From the NCBI GenBank assembly GCA_023014485.1, contig JAJOZX010007491.1:83501-147500 (forward strand): 64,000 nt of DNA, given 5' to 3'. Below the pieces are notes generated by a model. That model had not been told where the DNA came from and ran no database searches. It was given only the letters and a program-made list of their open reading frames with translations. Both the position numbers and the translations under genes were made by a program. The stretch is from Bathynomus jamesi (lineage: Eukaryota; Arthropoda; Malacostraca; Isopoda; Cirolanidae). How positions within the stretch are numbered: position 1 is the first letter of the stretch; each line of letters opens with the position of its first letter. This document shows positions 1 through 9,613 of the stretch, piece after piece.

Positions 1-1
1 C

Positions 2-139
2 AGCATTTGCCAAATCTTTTTTACGCATAGAATAGTAAATATCTGTAATAGTTTGCCAGTAGAAGTAATTAGTAGCACGTCTATAAACATGTTTAAAAAT
101 CGATTAGACGCGTATGTTGATAGACTGGGTATAGTTTAA
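2..139 (+). pseudogene. LINE reverse-transcriptase ORF, C-terminal tail only
   Basis: An open frame runs in from the left edge and stops at TAA 137-139. It reads ...VNICNSLPVEVISSTS... followed by FKNRLDAYV. The pattern R-x-x-N-x-(W/C)-N-x-LP, about ten residues, then FKxRLD is the characteristic extreme C-terminus of CR1/Jockey-like non-LTR retrotransposon ORF2 proteins. Cys replaces the usual Trp. The polymerase and endonuclease domains lie outside the window or were lost by 5' truncation. A similar tail at 62366-62482 supports a family call. Function here is unlikely. Confidence 0.7.
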
Positions 140-408
140 GGTAGTAAAGTAAAATTAAGGCTTTTGTGGTTTGGAACCACGTAAATTGAGGTCCTCTCCG
201 CCACCACGAGGATATGCGCAATACACAATTACAAACACAGTTAGGTAGACCAGCCATGAGTGGATCCTAGGGTCTTTGTTGGTCTGAAACATTATAACAT
301 AACTACCTAACCTAGTATAACCAGTGTAAGTTTTCCGAAACTAAAAATGGTTTTAATTCTTTTAATATAAATTTTTACTGTTCCGAAGTGTCAACAGTGT
401 TACTCAAA
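140..408. other. No gene; probable LINE 3' untranslated sequence
   Basis: This stretch directly follows the LINE stop codon. I see no coding signal, RNA gene or terminal repeat in it. The first part is most simply the 3' UTR of the truncated LINE; where it ends cannot be told from one copy. Confidence 0.4.
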
Positions 409-528
409 GCCGGCCGCACGCAGGATCGTCTCGCGATTCACGACTGACGACTTGGGTCGTGACGACTCGAGTCGTCACGACCCAAGTCGTCAGTCGTGAA
501 TCGCGAGACGATCCTGTGTGCGGCCGGC
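409..528. repeat. 120-bp near-perfect palindrome
   Basis: Two 60-bp arms meet with no spacer at CTCGAG (466-471), the centre lying between 468 and 469. Only one mismatch is seen (CGCACGCAGG on the left against CACACAGG on the right arm). The arms end in GCCGGCCG. They carry repeated GACGAC/GTCGTC blocks and several CpG sites and are GC-rich in AT-rich surroundings. A spacer-free palindrome of this size is unstable on replication, so a young insertion or recent correction is implied. Confidence 0.9.
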
Positions 529-987
529 CCAAGTGACATATAAAGCATTCCCCGTTATTCCAAAATCCAGTTCATACAAACACATAACACGGGTATATAA
601 ATATATGTATGTACCTTTTGTACGTATGCAGTATGTACGAATCTATGGGTAATGTTAGAAGTATGGAACCGGTTCGTGGACTTAGGGGGGGGGGGGGGGA
701 TTGAGTTATATAAGCAAATGTGAAGTCCCTAATTCGATTACCATGACGCCCCCCTTTGTCGGTATTGACGGGAACCTCCAATTGCCTCTATAATGCGATG
801 AGACAGCCAGCCAGCCTTGCGAGGACATGCGTGTACAGAGTCTTTGCAATGGACATGCATACATACAGTGCATCTAAAAAAGTCTAGAGTTATTACCGTT
901 GATTTTTCTTTTTTTTTTAATTGGTTAAACTTAAAATGTTCATTTCTAGTGGTCTTTTTGATAAGTCAGTATCATATAGGACTTAGC

Positions 988-1031
<44 letters not shown>

Positions 1032-1043
1032 TATATTTATATA
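529..1043. other. No gene; poly-G and (CA)n tracts
   Basis: No supportable gene. A poly-G run lies near 686-699 and an uninterrupted (CA)n run at 992-1029, followed by TA-rich sequence abutting the mariner remnant at 1044. Open frames here only translate the repeats, for example into His-Thr runs. Confidence 0.7.
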
Positions 1044-1301
1044 TATAACGGGTGAATCAAAAAATGTTTACACTTATATGGGAAAGAATTAAAGATGTCA
1101 TCCAATCAATACGACCAGAGATGTGCCTTAGGGCTTCGGAAGCAACGTTTGATCGCTTTCATACATGCATAGATATCCGTGGACGGCAAGCAGAGACTGT
1201 ATGAAGCACTGTTTGCATCACAAAAAATCTTTACAAATAAATTGGAAATAAAAAATAAAACCCCATGTAAGTGTTAAAATTTTTTTGAGTCACCCTGTAT
1301 A
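1044..1301 (+). mobile_element. Mariner-like element, internally deleted
   Basis: The ends form inverted repeats: GGGTGAATCAAAAAATG on the left matches the reverse complement of the right end, GGGTGACTCAAAAAAAT, and both abut TA. This fits Tc1/mariner elements, which insert at TA. The left terminal repeat is joined almost directly to the last codons of a transposase, so the middle was deleted. The element is too short to encode an active protein. Confidence 0.75.
1079..1204 (+). pseudogene. Transposase C-terminal fragment in mariner remnant
   Basis: A 41-codon frame without its own start begins WERIKDVIQSIRPEMCLR and ends at TGA 1202-1204, just inside the right terminal repeat. A W-x-R-I helix followed by a Cys close to the stop is usual for the end of mariner-type transposases. 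All catalytic residues are missing. It is a relic of the parent element. Confidence 0.55.
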
Positions 1302-1563
1302 ATGGAGCCAAGCGATTTTCGCGATGGAAATCTCAGTCCAATAAGGAACAATAAGAGTAGTCCATAGGCAACCATTTAATATTCACATATACGTCCCCAC
1401 TCCTATCAATTAGAACCACCCAATTAGACCTAATGACATTTCAATACTCGCCAAAACTAATCTACCCCTACTACCCCTTAATCTATACGATCTACCCCTC
1501 TTAGAAGCAATACTCATTTTCGAACATAAACCCCATACAATTCATCATATTTCATAATCTCAA

Positions 1564-1687
1564 TATCCTTCACTAAAAAGTTATACCAACCAACCAAATT
1601 CGCGGGTCCTTCATGAAGCGAATTGTATCCTTCACTAAAAAGTTTTACCAACCAACCAAATTCACGGGTCCTTCATGAAGCGAATTG
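1564..1687. repeat. 62-bp direct duplication
   Basis: A 62-bp unit starting TATCCTTCACTAAAAAG and ending GCGAATTG occurs twice in tandem. Partial copies reappear at 1897-1915 and 2345-2394. The foldback at 1688-1889 sits inside what would be the third copy, so the duplication predates that insertion. Confidence 0.8.
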
Positions 1688-1889
1688 GGAGCTATTGAAG
1701 AATAGGGACCCCAGCCTTCTTTAGTTAGGCTTATAAGGCTAACTAACGAAAATATCACGACCTAACCTAACCAATCGTTAGGTTAACTGTACGCCTTGAC
1801 GATTGGTTAGGTTAGGTCATGATATTTTCGTTAGTTAGCCTTATAAAGCTAACTAAAGAAGGCTGGGGTCCCTATTCTTCAATAGCTCC
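1688..1889. mobile_element. Foldback element with TAACC core (copy 1)
   Basis: Arms of about 91 bp (1688-1778 and 1799-1889) are near-perfect reverse complements around a 20-bp spacer. The inner arm reads AACGAAAATATCACGACC then TAACCTAACCAATCGT, and the spacer holds GTACGCC. The same core recurs at 2715-2793, 4678-4942 and 15264-15663, which defines a dispersed family. No protein is encoded. The flanks AATTG on both sides may be a short target duplication. Confidence 0.8.
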
Positions 1890-1921
1890 GCCAATTGTAT
1901 CCTTCACTAAAAAGTTTGGAC

Positions 1922-2336
1922 CTAGTATGTTTCATGGACTGCTCTCGATTTTCCTACGAAATTGCAAACAAGGGTTTTCTTGAGAAACCTAACCTAACGT
2001 AACCTGACCTAACGTAACCTGGCCTAAACTAACCTAACCTAACCTGACCTAATCGAGTTTCTTATACTATTGTTTTTTGCAAGATATATATCGCACTAAT
2101 TCTTGTCATTTTTTGTGAATTTGTATGGTATGGCGTAAGCACCACACCAGCTCGGACTTATTCAAAAAGATGTTGGAGTGTATTGCGTCGTTTCATTAAA
2201 AATTTATTCAATATCCAATAACATTTTTCTTTATCATTTCTCAAGAAAACCGATTGCAGGAACAAAATCAGGGTCATCGACTGCCCTTGTTTGCAATTTC
2301 GTAGGAAAATCGAGAGCAGTCCATGAAACATACTAG
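1922..2336. repeat. Inverted repeat with 53-bp perfect arms
   Basis: Bases 1922-1974 are the exact reverse complement of 2284-2336 (outer end CTAGTATGTTTCATGG). The arms enclose about 310 bp that includes a TAACC-rich stretch. Direct-repeat fragments of the 62-bp unit flank both sides, suggesting a larger rearranged block. Confidence 0.85.
1986..2053. repeat. Degenerate telomere-like (TAACC)n
   Basis: Tandem CCTAA units with substitutions (TAACG, TGACC, TGGCC) on this strand correspond to TTAGG on the other. TTAGG is the common arthropod telomeric repeat. The tract is short, degenerate and internal, so it is an interstitial telomere-like repeat rather than a chromosome end. Confidence 0.65.
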
Positions 2337-2339
2337 TCC

Positions 2340-2606
2340 CAAAAGTTTTACCAACCAACCAAATTCATGGGTCCTTCATGAAGCGAATTGTATCCATGTT
2401 CGTAATTAAGTAACTCGTACCCAATTTCTTTAACTTAAAGTTTTTACATATTTTAAAATTTTATATTTTTAAATGTTTTATATTTCAATTTATCCATAAT
2501 GTTCTCCCCCCCCCAAATGTTCCCCCCCCCCCCCCCGCCCCCAAATTATCTTAAATGTTATTTACATAAATTGACTATCCATAACTGTAAAATTTACTAT
2601 CAAACG
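2340..2606. other. No gene; poly-C tract
   Basis: AT-rich sequence with a C-rich tract at about 2505-2543. Nothing coding is seen. The first 50 bases are a partial copy of the 62-bp repeat described at 1564. Confidence 0.7.
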
Positions 2607-2823
2607 TTGGTGCTACTGTAGTATGCGGTCTACCTACGATTCGGCGGTCTACCTTTTAATTATAGCTTCTTATCTTGTTTACTAATTGTTTGTTTACATC
2701 CCATTGTCAATCGCCCTTGACGATTGGTTAGGTTTAGTCATGATATTTTCGTTAGTTTTAACGAAAAATATTATGATTAAACCTAACCAATCGTAGGTAG
2801 ACCGCATACTACAGTAGCACCAA
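2607..2823. mobile_element. MITE with 33-bp perfect inverted ends
   Basis: Bases 2607-2639 and 2791-2823 are perfect reverse complements (outer end TTGGTGCTACTGTAGTATG). Inside is a second, shorter inverted repeat, 2720-2793, carrying the TAACC-core foldback sequence with TATTTTCGTTAG. The element is therefore either a foldback variant with new outer ends or a foldback captured by a MITE. No coding capacity. Confidence 0.8.
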
Positions 2824-3148
2824 AACGTTTACTATAAATTTACTGTAACCCCGCCCCTCCTTTTATAGGGTATCATTTGCAATATTTATTATTCTTGAAC
2901 TGTATTCCTTTAACTTTATAATTATAAAAAAAAATAACTTTATAATATAATAACTGTAAGACTGTTTTTAATTTTTAGTTTGTAATGTTTAGGAATTGTT
3001 AACATTTAAAATTAATTTTAACTTCATATTTGGTTTTTGATTCTAGAAATTTCTGGTAATTTCTGGTTTTAGTACTGAAGATGATAATGTTGAAAGCAGC
3101 TTTGAATATTAAATGTTTGCCTATGAACTAATATATATATATATATAT
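2824..3148. other. No gene seen
   Basis: AT-rich sequence ending in a (TA)n tract that forms the left flank of the hAT element. No open frame, RNA gene or repeat family recognised. Confidence 0.7.
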
Positions 3149-4428
3149 TAGTGATGTAGCGGATGTCATTTTTTTCACATCCGCGGATGCGGATGAGGAT
3201 GTTTGATTTCAACATCCGCGGATGCGGATGCGGATGTCTACATTTTCGTTATTTTTTTAGGATATATTCGAGATTTGTTGTGTTTAACGTATATAATAAG
3301 TTATTATATAGAGAGAGCTGTAGCTATAATGTAGTATAATTGATTAATTGTACAATAATTGCTGTACTTTTCTCTGAACATATAAAATAATATCAAGCAT
3401 CTAACTAATATAGAAATCAATTAGTGAATTCGTCTGCAAATAAATTCGTTATATTTTGTCGAGTTTCAGCCACAATTAGAAACCATAATTGTGTTACCAG
3501 GATGCGGGACGTGAACCCAACTCAAATGCACCCCACCGACCTCTTTCCCAACCTCCTCCACCCTTATAGAAAGAGATCTTTAATTAGCTTGATAACTATT
3601 TATATTAAGTTTAAAGTTTTATTAGGCATATTTATAAATGAGTAATTAAAATAAAGTAAACTAAGATGTTCATCGTTTAATGTTCAAACTTAATTATAGG
3701 AAGGTTATGCTTAAGGAACATTAACTTTTCTGCCTTTTCTGCTGCCAGTCTGTTTCTCTTTTCATCATATATTAATCCAGCACTGCTAAATAATCTCTCG
3801 CTTGGTACGCTTGTTGGAGGACAGGCTAAATGTTTCCTCGCAAGTTTACTCAAGTATGGATAGATATTCTGCGTATTTTTCCACCAACTAATAGGATTGT
3901 CACATGCAGCCAGGCGTTTTTCTTGGTGATAGCTCTCGATCATTTTTACTACATCTTTTGACATCGCGTAGGTCTCGCCATTGCTGCTTGACTCAAGAAA
4001 CTGAGAGACAGATTCTGTGATAGATTTGCTTGTTGAAGGTGTTGGTTCTGTCACTGAAACTTTTATTCTTTTGGTGGGTGGCGAAGCGACAGATTCAAGA
4101 GATTGAAGCTCTTCAACTGCTTTGCCAAGTGATGATTTAACTCGTTCTAATGTACTAGGTGAAAATAATTTAGCTTTGTAACGTGGATCTAAGTAGGTTG
4201 CAAGAGAGTAACTTCATACAAGAACAGCCTCTCGTCTTGTCGCTTGCATCACTTTTGCGCACAATGAACTAGTTCTATTAATATAGTAGAATTTGATAAT
4301 TTCCGCTTATTAATGACGTTTTATCTCAACGGTCCACATCCGCAGTCCAAAGTGCGGACGCGGATGCGGATGCGAGAAAATATGAGGATGTTCCGCGGAT
4401 GCGGATGCTGATGTGACCTACATCACTA
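3149..4428 (-). mobile_element. hAT element with GCGGATG subterminal repeats
   Basis: The ends are TAGTGATGTAG (3149-3159) and its exact reverse complement CTACATCACTA (4418-4428), an 11-bp terminal inverted repeat. Both subterminal regions are packed with GCGGATG/CATCCGC iterations (3180-3240 and 4335-4410). hAT transposases are known to bind clustered subterminal hexamers, so these look like binding sites. The element lies in (TA)n on both sides, so the expected 8-bp target duplication cannot be distinguished. A transposase fragment is encoded on the minus strand. Confidence 0.8.
3677..4213 (-). pseudogene. hAT transposase C-terminal part (dimerisation domain)
   Basis: The minus-strand frame is open from 4213 down to the stop at 3677. 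It reads SYSLATYLDPRYKAKLF, then about 70 variable residues, then WWKNTQNIYPYLSKLARKHL and PPTSVPSERLFSSAG. DPRYK and the W...L..A...L..P.(T/S)S..SERLFSSAG block are signatures of the RNase-H-like end and hATC dimerisation domain of BED-type hAT transposases (ZBED-like). An in-frame TGA at 4214-4216 cuts off the upstream reading, and no N-terminal half is found. The protein is a relic; it probably once catalysed hAT transposition. Confidence 0.85.
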
Positions 4429-4442
4429 ATATATATATATTT

Positions 4443-4660
4443 GTTTTATTGGGGTTGTTTATTTAACCTCCGCAACATCTAAGGTCATATGAAGGAGGGG
4501 ACCTACAGCTTTACGTGGGATCCCAACCCCGGGTCGCTACATAATCTGGGCGCGGAGGACGGTCTCCCATCCAACTACTTACTACCCAGACCCAATGTCA
4601 CTTAACTTCACTGATCTCCGGGAAGCGGTGTTACGACATTGGTCCCGACGTAGCCCGATA
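4443..4660 (-). mobile_element. 5S-rRNA-derived SINE (copy 1)
   Basis: Read on the minus strand, the head matches eukaryotic 5S rRNA: ATCAGTGAAGTTAAG and, after a GGGTCTGG block, GTAGTTGGATGGGAGACCG. These are the internal A-box and C-box region of a type-1 RNA polymerase III promoter. The body then departs from 5S (GCGCCCAGATTATGTAGCGA) and ends near AACAACCCCAATAAAACA. A 5S-like promoter fused to an unrelated body, in several dispersed copies, fits a SINE3-type retroposon rather than a 5S gene. Confidence 0.8.
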
Positions 4661-4677
4661 CATATATATATATATAT

Positions 4678-4942
4678 TACAGGAATCTGTGTAACTAGGG
4701 ATTTCATGAAATCCCTAAAATGTTCAGAGATTTCATGTAAGGTTAAGTCGTGATATTTTCGTTACTTTTAAAGAAAATATCACGACTTAACCTAACCAAT
4801 CGTCAAGGGCGTACAGTTGACCTAACCGGACATTCAATAATTTTCCGGTTGGTTTAACAAAAATATCACGACTTAACCTTACATGAAATCTCTAAACATT
4901 TTAGGGATTTCATGAAGGCCCTAGTTATACAGATTCCCTGTA
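4678..4942. mobile_element. Foldback element with TAACC core (copy 3)
   Basis: Outer arms of about 82 bp (4678-4760, 4861-4942) start TACAGGAATCTGTGTAAC on the left and match the right arm with a few mismatches. The middle holds the family core AACCTAACCAATCGTC, GGGCGTACAGTTGACC and CCGG. A TTTCATGAAAT palindrome lies within each arm. The (CA)n tract starts immediately after the right end. Confidence 0.8.
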
Positions 4943-4960
4943 ACACACACACACACACAT

Positions 4961-5023
<63 letters not shown>
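4943..5023. repeat. (CA)n(TA)n compound microsatellite
   Basis: About 40 bp of CA repeats followed by about 40 bp of TA repeats, directly adjoining the foldback's right end. Confidence 0.95.
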
Positions 5024-5028
<5 letters not shown>

Positions 5029-6145
5029 TAAAAAACTATAATTACGGTCACTCCTGAATTAATAACAATAATAATAATAATAATAATGCATTGTTTATGA
5101 CCACAAAAGAAGTAATTTCGTCTTAATAAGCATATAACGTCCGTTACAGGTTTTAGTCACCCCCCCCCACTTATCTTAATAGAGGGGGAAGTTAGGGAAA
5201 GAAGTCGGTGAGAAGATACCGTGTGTGTATATATATGTATATATATATATATATATATAAGAAGAGTACAAGTGGCTACTGTTGCCCTAATTGTCGGTGA
5301 GTACATCTCTATACAAAAGGTTTAAATCCACGCAACTCTCATTGTCCACCGTCTTTTTTTTTAGTTTTTATAACCTCTTCCTCACTTCATACCCTCACCT
5401 CACCTCACCCACTTTCATTCGCGCTTTTCTTTTCCATTTCATCCCCCAAACACACACACACACTCCCTCTCCCAGTCCCCCACCTCCCAAAAAAAGTTTT
5501 ATATCCCTCCCCACCTCCCGTCTCTAAATAGTGTTGAAAAACATGCCCCCCCCCCATTCTTGATGAAAAGCGAGAGACGCGTCGAGTGATAACTGTCAAA
5601 GCGAACGAAATGTCTTTCTCTACGCAAGACGAACCGGTCAGAAAATAAGTTTGAGAAAAAGAGACGCCACGCCACGCCTCGCTTTAATCCCTCGCCACTC
5701 TTAACCACTCCTTGCGGCGAATACCACCGCATGGACTACAACCCACAACGACATCTTTAACATCATCATCATTATCATCAACAACAACAACAACAACAAC
5801 AACGAGAGGAGAAGCGCTTGTACGATAACGGAATTTATTTTTGCTCTTATTAAATGGATACTTCATTTTTGTCATTCCCAAACTGTATTATGAAATACTA
5901 AAAAGGATTCAATACAAAGATACAATGAGATACATTCTTCTGTGCCGAAAAAAAAAAAAAGAATTTGGGACTGGAACGGATTCTTTTGTGTAGGCCTAAA
6001 CAGTCGAGAATTCCATAAAGTGTAATTAAAGGGGCAACTTAACCCGCCAGATGAATAATGTTCGCAGCGTATAATGGTAGTTGAAGAAGGGGTCTCTCAT
6101 TGCTTTGTTTAAGCTTAGTCTAATACATCTCAAAATAGCAATGAA

Positions 6146-6179
<34 letters not shown>

Positions 6180-6833
6180 ATTGGATTTTGAACAATGTTT
6201 AGGATCGACCCGAATTCGACTCCTGTGTAGTATCCCGCCCTATGGAAGATTTTTATGGTAGCCATTCAACTACCAATCAAAGGAAGGATAAACAGCTGGA
6301 TAAGCTGCACGCTATCTGCCCGCGACGGGAGTCGAACCCAAGGCCAATAAATTTGTTGCATATATATATATATATATGCAGGAAGGAGGGACCACCAAGG
6401 GATAATGCCGTATAAACAACCTCCCCACCCCATAGAAGAAGAAGAAGTAAGCCAAAATATGCTTGGAAGTTGCAAATGACCCCAATCCAACAGTGTTCCC
6501 GATAGACTAAAGCTATCCTTGTCCCCCCTTTCACTTTTACATTCTGATAGCTTCCTTCCAGCCATGTGTGCGCGCATGACTCCGAGCATAAGTGCGCGTA
6601 ATTCCGCTTTTCAAGGGGGGACTACTTGAGGGTGTGTGTCTTCTGGCAGAGCGTGATATTCTCCAAAGACCGTTTCTTCGTCAGGAGCAACTCCTGCAAA
6701 AGCAAGCACAACTCTGGTAGAGAGGTAAGAACAAGGACAGCTCTACTTTCTCGTGTGCTAGGTAGGAACACTATTGGTTTGCGGTTACTTCCAGCTTCCA
6801 AGCACTAACTCCCCACGTTCATTGAGGTTTCCC

Positions 6834-6868
<35 letters not shown>
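5024..6868. other. No gene; microsatellites
   Basis: No supportable gene. Present are (AAT)n at about 5063-5086, (TA)n at 5222-5260, (CAA)n at about 5780-5803, (TA)n at 6153-6180, 6359-6378 and 6838-6868. A possible tRNA-like minus-strand B box (GGGTTCGACTCCC) lies near 6320-6345 and could be the remnant of another SINE. Open frames are low-complexity or overlap repeats. Confidence 0.7.
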
Positions 6869-6870
<2 letters not shown>

Positions 6871-7206
6871 GAATGAACTCAGAATGGTGCCCTGAGGTTT
6901 TTTATAATACACACAGACCGTGCATGGAACAAGGAACTCTTCTAGGAAAATTAAATCCACTATAGTCCGAATAAGTAATGGTAAATGACAAATACCATAG
7001 TTTTTTCTTTTTCATGATGCTAGCCCGACGTGAGCAACGGGTCACTCGCAAAGAGGTCCCAAAAATATAGCTTCCCTCACCAGCTATCTGCATCATGAAA
7101 AAAGAAAACACTATAGTATTTGTCATTTACCATTACTTATTCGGACTATAGTGCATTTAATTTTCCTAGAAGAGTTCCTTGTTCCATGCACGGTCTGTGT
7201 GTATCA
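6869..7206. mobile_element. Foldback family B, two-arm copy
   Basis: Arms of about 112 bp (6908-7019 and 7092-7203) are near-perfect reverse complements; the outer end contains ACACACAGACCGTGCATGG. The spacer reads ACGGGTCACTCGCAAAGAGG and TAGCTTCCCTCACCAGC. The element lies between (TA)n tracts. Related copies are at 14388, 32469, 55926 (minus) and 63622, some with only one arm. No protein is encoded. Confidence 0.85.
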
Positions 7207-7222
7207 TATATATAATATATAT

Positions 7223-7436
7223 TGTTTGTTTGTTTGATGGGGTTATTTAATGTCCTTTGCAACATCTAATGTTATAGGACTGAGGAAACCTACAGCTTTA
7301 CGGGATCCGAACGAGGAGTCGCTACATAATCTGGATGAGAGGACGGTCTCCCATCCAACAACTAACCAGACTTAATGTCGCTTAACTTCGCTAATCGACA
7401 AGAAGCGGTATTATGACACTGATCACGACATAGCGT
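7223..7436 (-). mobile_element. 5S-rRNA-derived SINE (copy 2)
   Basis: Same layout as copy 1 on the minus strand: GAAGTTAAGCGACATTAAG, then a GTTGGATGGGAGACCG C-box block, then the unrelated body and an AACCCCATCAAACAAAC 3' end. It is a few percent diverged from the other copies, which indicates independent insertion rather than local duplication. Confidence 0.8.
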
Positions 7437-7469
<33 letters not shown>

Positions 7470-8220
7470 CACATACAGTATATCCCTAAAATTTCAACTA
7501 CCTTGGACTGCGACGCTGCAAATCTAACCTATTACGTATAATGCAACTTAACCTGTTCTTAACCTAACCTAAACTGACAGTGATCCAGTATTATGTTTAA
7601 CCATGTGACAGTCATGCAATAGTAAAATGATCTCTTATTAGATCAAGAACCAATATCCTGACCAAATATAGGAGAGCATCGATACAAAAGTTGACACAAG
7701 ATACGAGTCTATCCAATGAAAGTCCGATCTCGCGTGTGACGTAACAACTCCATCAATTTCTACGACGTAGTCACGTTGTAACACCGCTCCCGGTTAGATT
7801 AACGGGGTTAAACGACGTGACATTTAAATGCTTCGTACTTGGATAGGTAACAACAACAACAGTCTCTAATAAAAACCAGAAGTTATTTACGCACGAAACC
7901 TCTCATTTTACGCGCATCGCATCGTCTGTAACAATACGGCTCCGGAAATCATCCAGAGCAAAATATTTTTATTCCCAAATCTAACACTGTTTCATCACAA
8001 GAAGTAAAACAGGTACACCAGATAACCAAATTATATTCTACATTGCGCAACTACGGTACGTATTTATGCTCAACTGGGCCCCAGCCAGTGGAACAGCCTC
8101 GATCGAGAGACGAAACACTCTTACACGCTGTAAACTCTCCACAAAATTGAAAGATAAATTAGTCAAATCGTACAAACTATATAATATTTCTATTCCTCGT
8201 CTAATTCCATCGCAACCTTC
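7437..8220. other. No gene; TAACC-rich stretch and SINE relic
   Basis: Contains a (CA)n(TA)n tract at 7439-7470 and loosely repeated CCTAAC/TTAACC at about 7515-7577. A diverged 5S-like fragment is annotated separately. No protein signal. Confidence 0.65.
7765..7852 (+). mobile_element. Diverged 5S-derived SINE head (fragment)
   Basis: Plus-strand sequence GTAACACCGCTCCCGGTTAG, then GGTTAAACGACGTGAC and GTACTTGGATAGGTAAC. This parallels the 5S-derived heads at 4443, 7223 and 8688 in order and spacing but with more changes, and GTACTTGGAT is the genuine 5S C-box wording. Only the head is recognisable. It is either an older SINE copy or a 5S pseudogene. Confidence 0.45.
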
Positions 8221-8328
8221 TACAGGGTATTCAGAAAGAAACGCAATCGTTTGGAGAATGCGTATATCATTGTAACCTAACCCTTTTCTTTCTGTTTCGG
8301 GTTGCGTTTCTTTTTTGAATACCCTGTA
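8221..8328. mobile_element. 108-bp MITE, mariner-like ends
   Basis: Ends TACAGGGTATTCAGAAAG and, reversed, TACAGGGTATTCAAAAAAG are inverted repeats of about 25 bp reaching AAACGCA. TA at each end and the CAGGGT start fit non-autonomous Tc1/mariner MITEs. Confidence 0.7.
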
Positions 8329-8472
8329 ACTCTGTGCGCACCTATTATAGTTAAAATAACTAATTCTATTTCCGCTGAATTGCCATTAGTCTTTTTTGAA
8401 CACCCTGTAACTCTGTGCATACCTATTATAATTAAAATAACTAATACTATTTCCGATGGATTGTCATATGTA
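8311..8472. repeat. 81-bp tandem duplication
   Basis: A unit starting TTTTTTGAAT(A/C)CCCTGT is repeated once, starts at 8311 and 8392, with about ten differences. The first copy overlaps the right end of the MITE, so the MITE end was duplicated with its flank. Confidence 0.8.
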
Positions 8473-8687
8473 CGAGTGTGTATATATATATATATATATA
8501 TATATTATGTATAAAAAACCTTTTATTAATACATTTTAATATTTCTTGTTACGTGCATTATATGCTCCTCGTACATGAACAAAGAGAACGCCAAATTCGT
8601 AAATAAATAAATAAATATTAACTACACCATTATAAATATTCGAACTGCAGCCCATCACCTTATTTACGCCTCTTCCCTCAAACAAAT
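8473..8687. other. No gene seen
   Basis: A (TA)n tract at 8480-8505 followed by AT-rich sequence. Nothing recognised. Confidence 0.7.
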
Positions 8688-8895
8688 AATGATTGGGTTG
8701 TTTAACTTCCTCTTCGCAACATCTATGGTCATGTGACGAAGGGAACCTACGGTTTTACGTGGGATCCGAAACGCGGGGTCGCTCTTGTCTGGACGCGGCG
8801 GACGGTCTCCCATACAACTACTATCCAACCGAATGTCGCTTAACTTCGATGATCAACGGGAAGTAGCGTTACGACACTGGCTACGACGTAACTCG
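8688..8895 (-). mobile_element. 5S-rRNA-derived SINE (copy 3)
   Basis: Minus-strand head ACACTGG...GTAACGCTACTTCCCG, TCATCGAAGTTAAGCGACA and TTGTATGGGAGACCG; body and AACAACCCAATC end agree with copies 1 and 2. A few bases are missing in the body (GCGACCCCGCG region). No target duplication is obvious. Confidence 0.8.
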
Positions 8896-9230
8896 TTCGA
8901 GTATAGGCTACTATGACCACTGGATATCCTATAGCCGACTAGATAACTAGATACGTACTCTGAAGACAAATTGAGGTGGCGCACCAACCTGTTATATGAA
9001 GTTTGCTTTCGATGATAAAGACATGTGGCGAAGATACAGTACCAAACCCTCGTTTGGTACTGTAATATGTCTCAACAACAACAACAACAACAACGAGACC
9101 AATTTCAGCCTTTCTTGTGGTGTGAATTGTCACCATTTTTACATCTCTTCAAGTTTACCTGAAATAAATTAAAGGCAATGAATCACACAAGGAGGACCAA
9201 TTTTAATATATATATATATATATATATTGA

Positions 9231-9266
9231 ACATTGAATAATCACATCACAGTGATTATTCAATGT
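9231..9266. repeat. Short perfect hairpin
   Basis: ACATTGAATAATCAC and its exact reverse complement GTGATTATTCAATGT are separated by six bases. It lies just upstream of the first exon inferred for the gene at 9614. It could be the end of a small foldback or a chance hairpin. Confidence 0.7.
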
Positions 9267-9613
9267 AGGTATATTCAAAGATAGAGTTTACGGCCAGAAA
9301 CCTCGAGACTTCGATCACACGAAGACTTTGATACGCCAAGAGTTCGAGAGAGACGTTGAATAACATTGGTATGCATCAATTTTGCTGTCAAGGGTTTTGT
9401 AAGTGATTCTTATAGAGTTTTTCCTGCTGATTTCGAATCTGCAATCCGTTTTTCTCAATCAGCTCAGGTTATCCGGCTATGGCCTCATAAGTAAAATAGA
9501 ATTTTTCGTGATTTTGTCAAAGCGGAATTGGAACAGTAACATCTATCATCACTTGTTTCACTTGTATAATATCTTTTTTTTACTTTTCAGGCATATAGAT
9601 AAAATATTTCATA
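9267..9613 (+). other. Inferred 5' UTR exon and intron
   Basis: A consensus donor, TTTTGTAAGTG, occurs at 9399 and an acceptor preceded by a T-rich tract (TTTTTTTACTTTTCAG) ends at 9590. Removing 9399-9590 would join an upstream leader to the 23 bases before the ATG at 9614. The leader start is unknown. This is read from splice-site form only. Confidence 0.45.

Noticed and set aside
5684..6589. Several open frames rich in Val, Ile-Tyr or Asp
   Set aside because: They translate (CAA)n, (TA)n and (ATC)n microsatellites.
4443..8895. Functional 5S rRNA genes
   Set aside because: Only the internal promoter region resembles 5S; the 3' half is unrelated and copies are dispersed and diverged.
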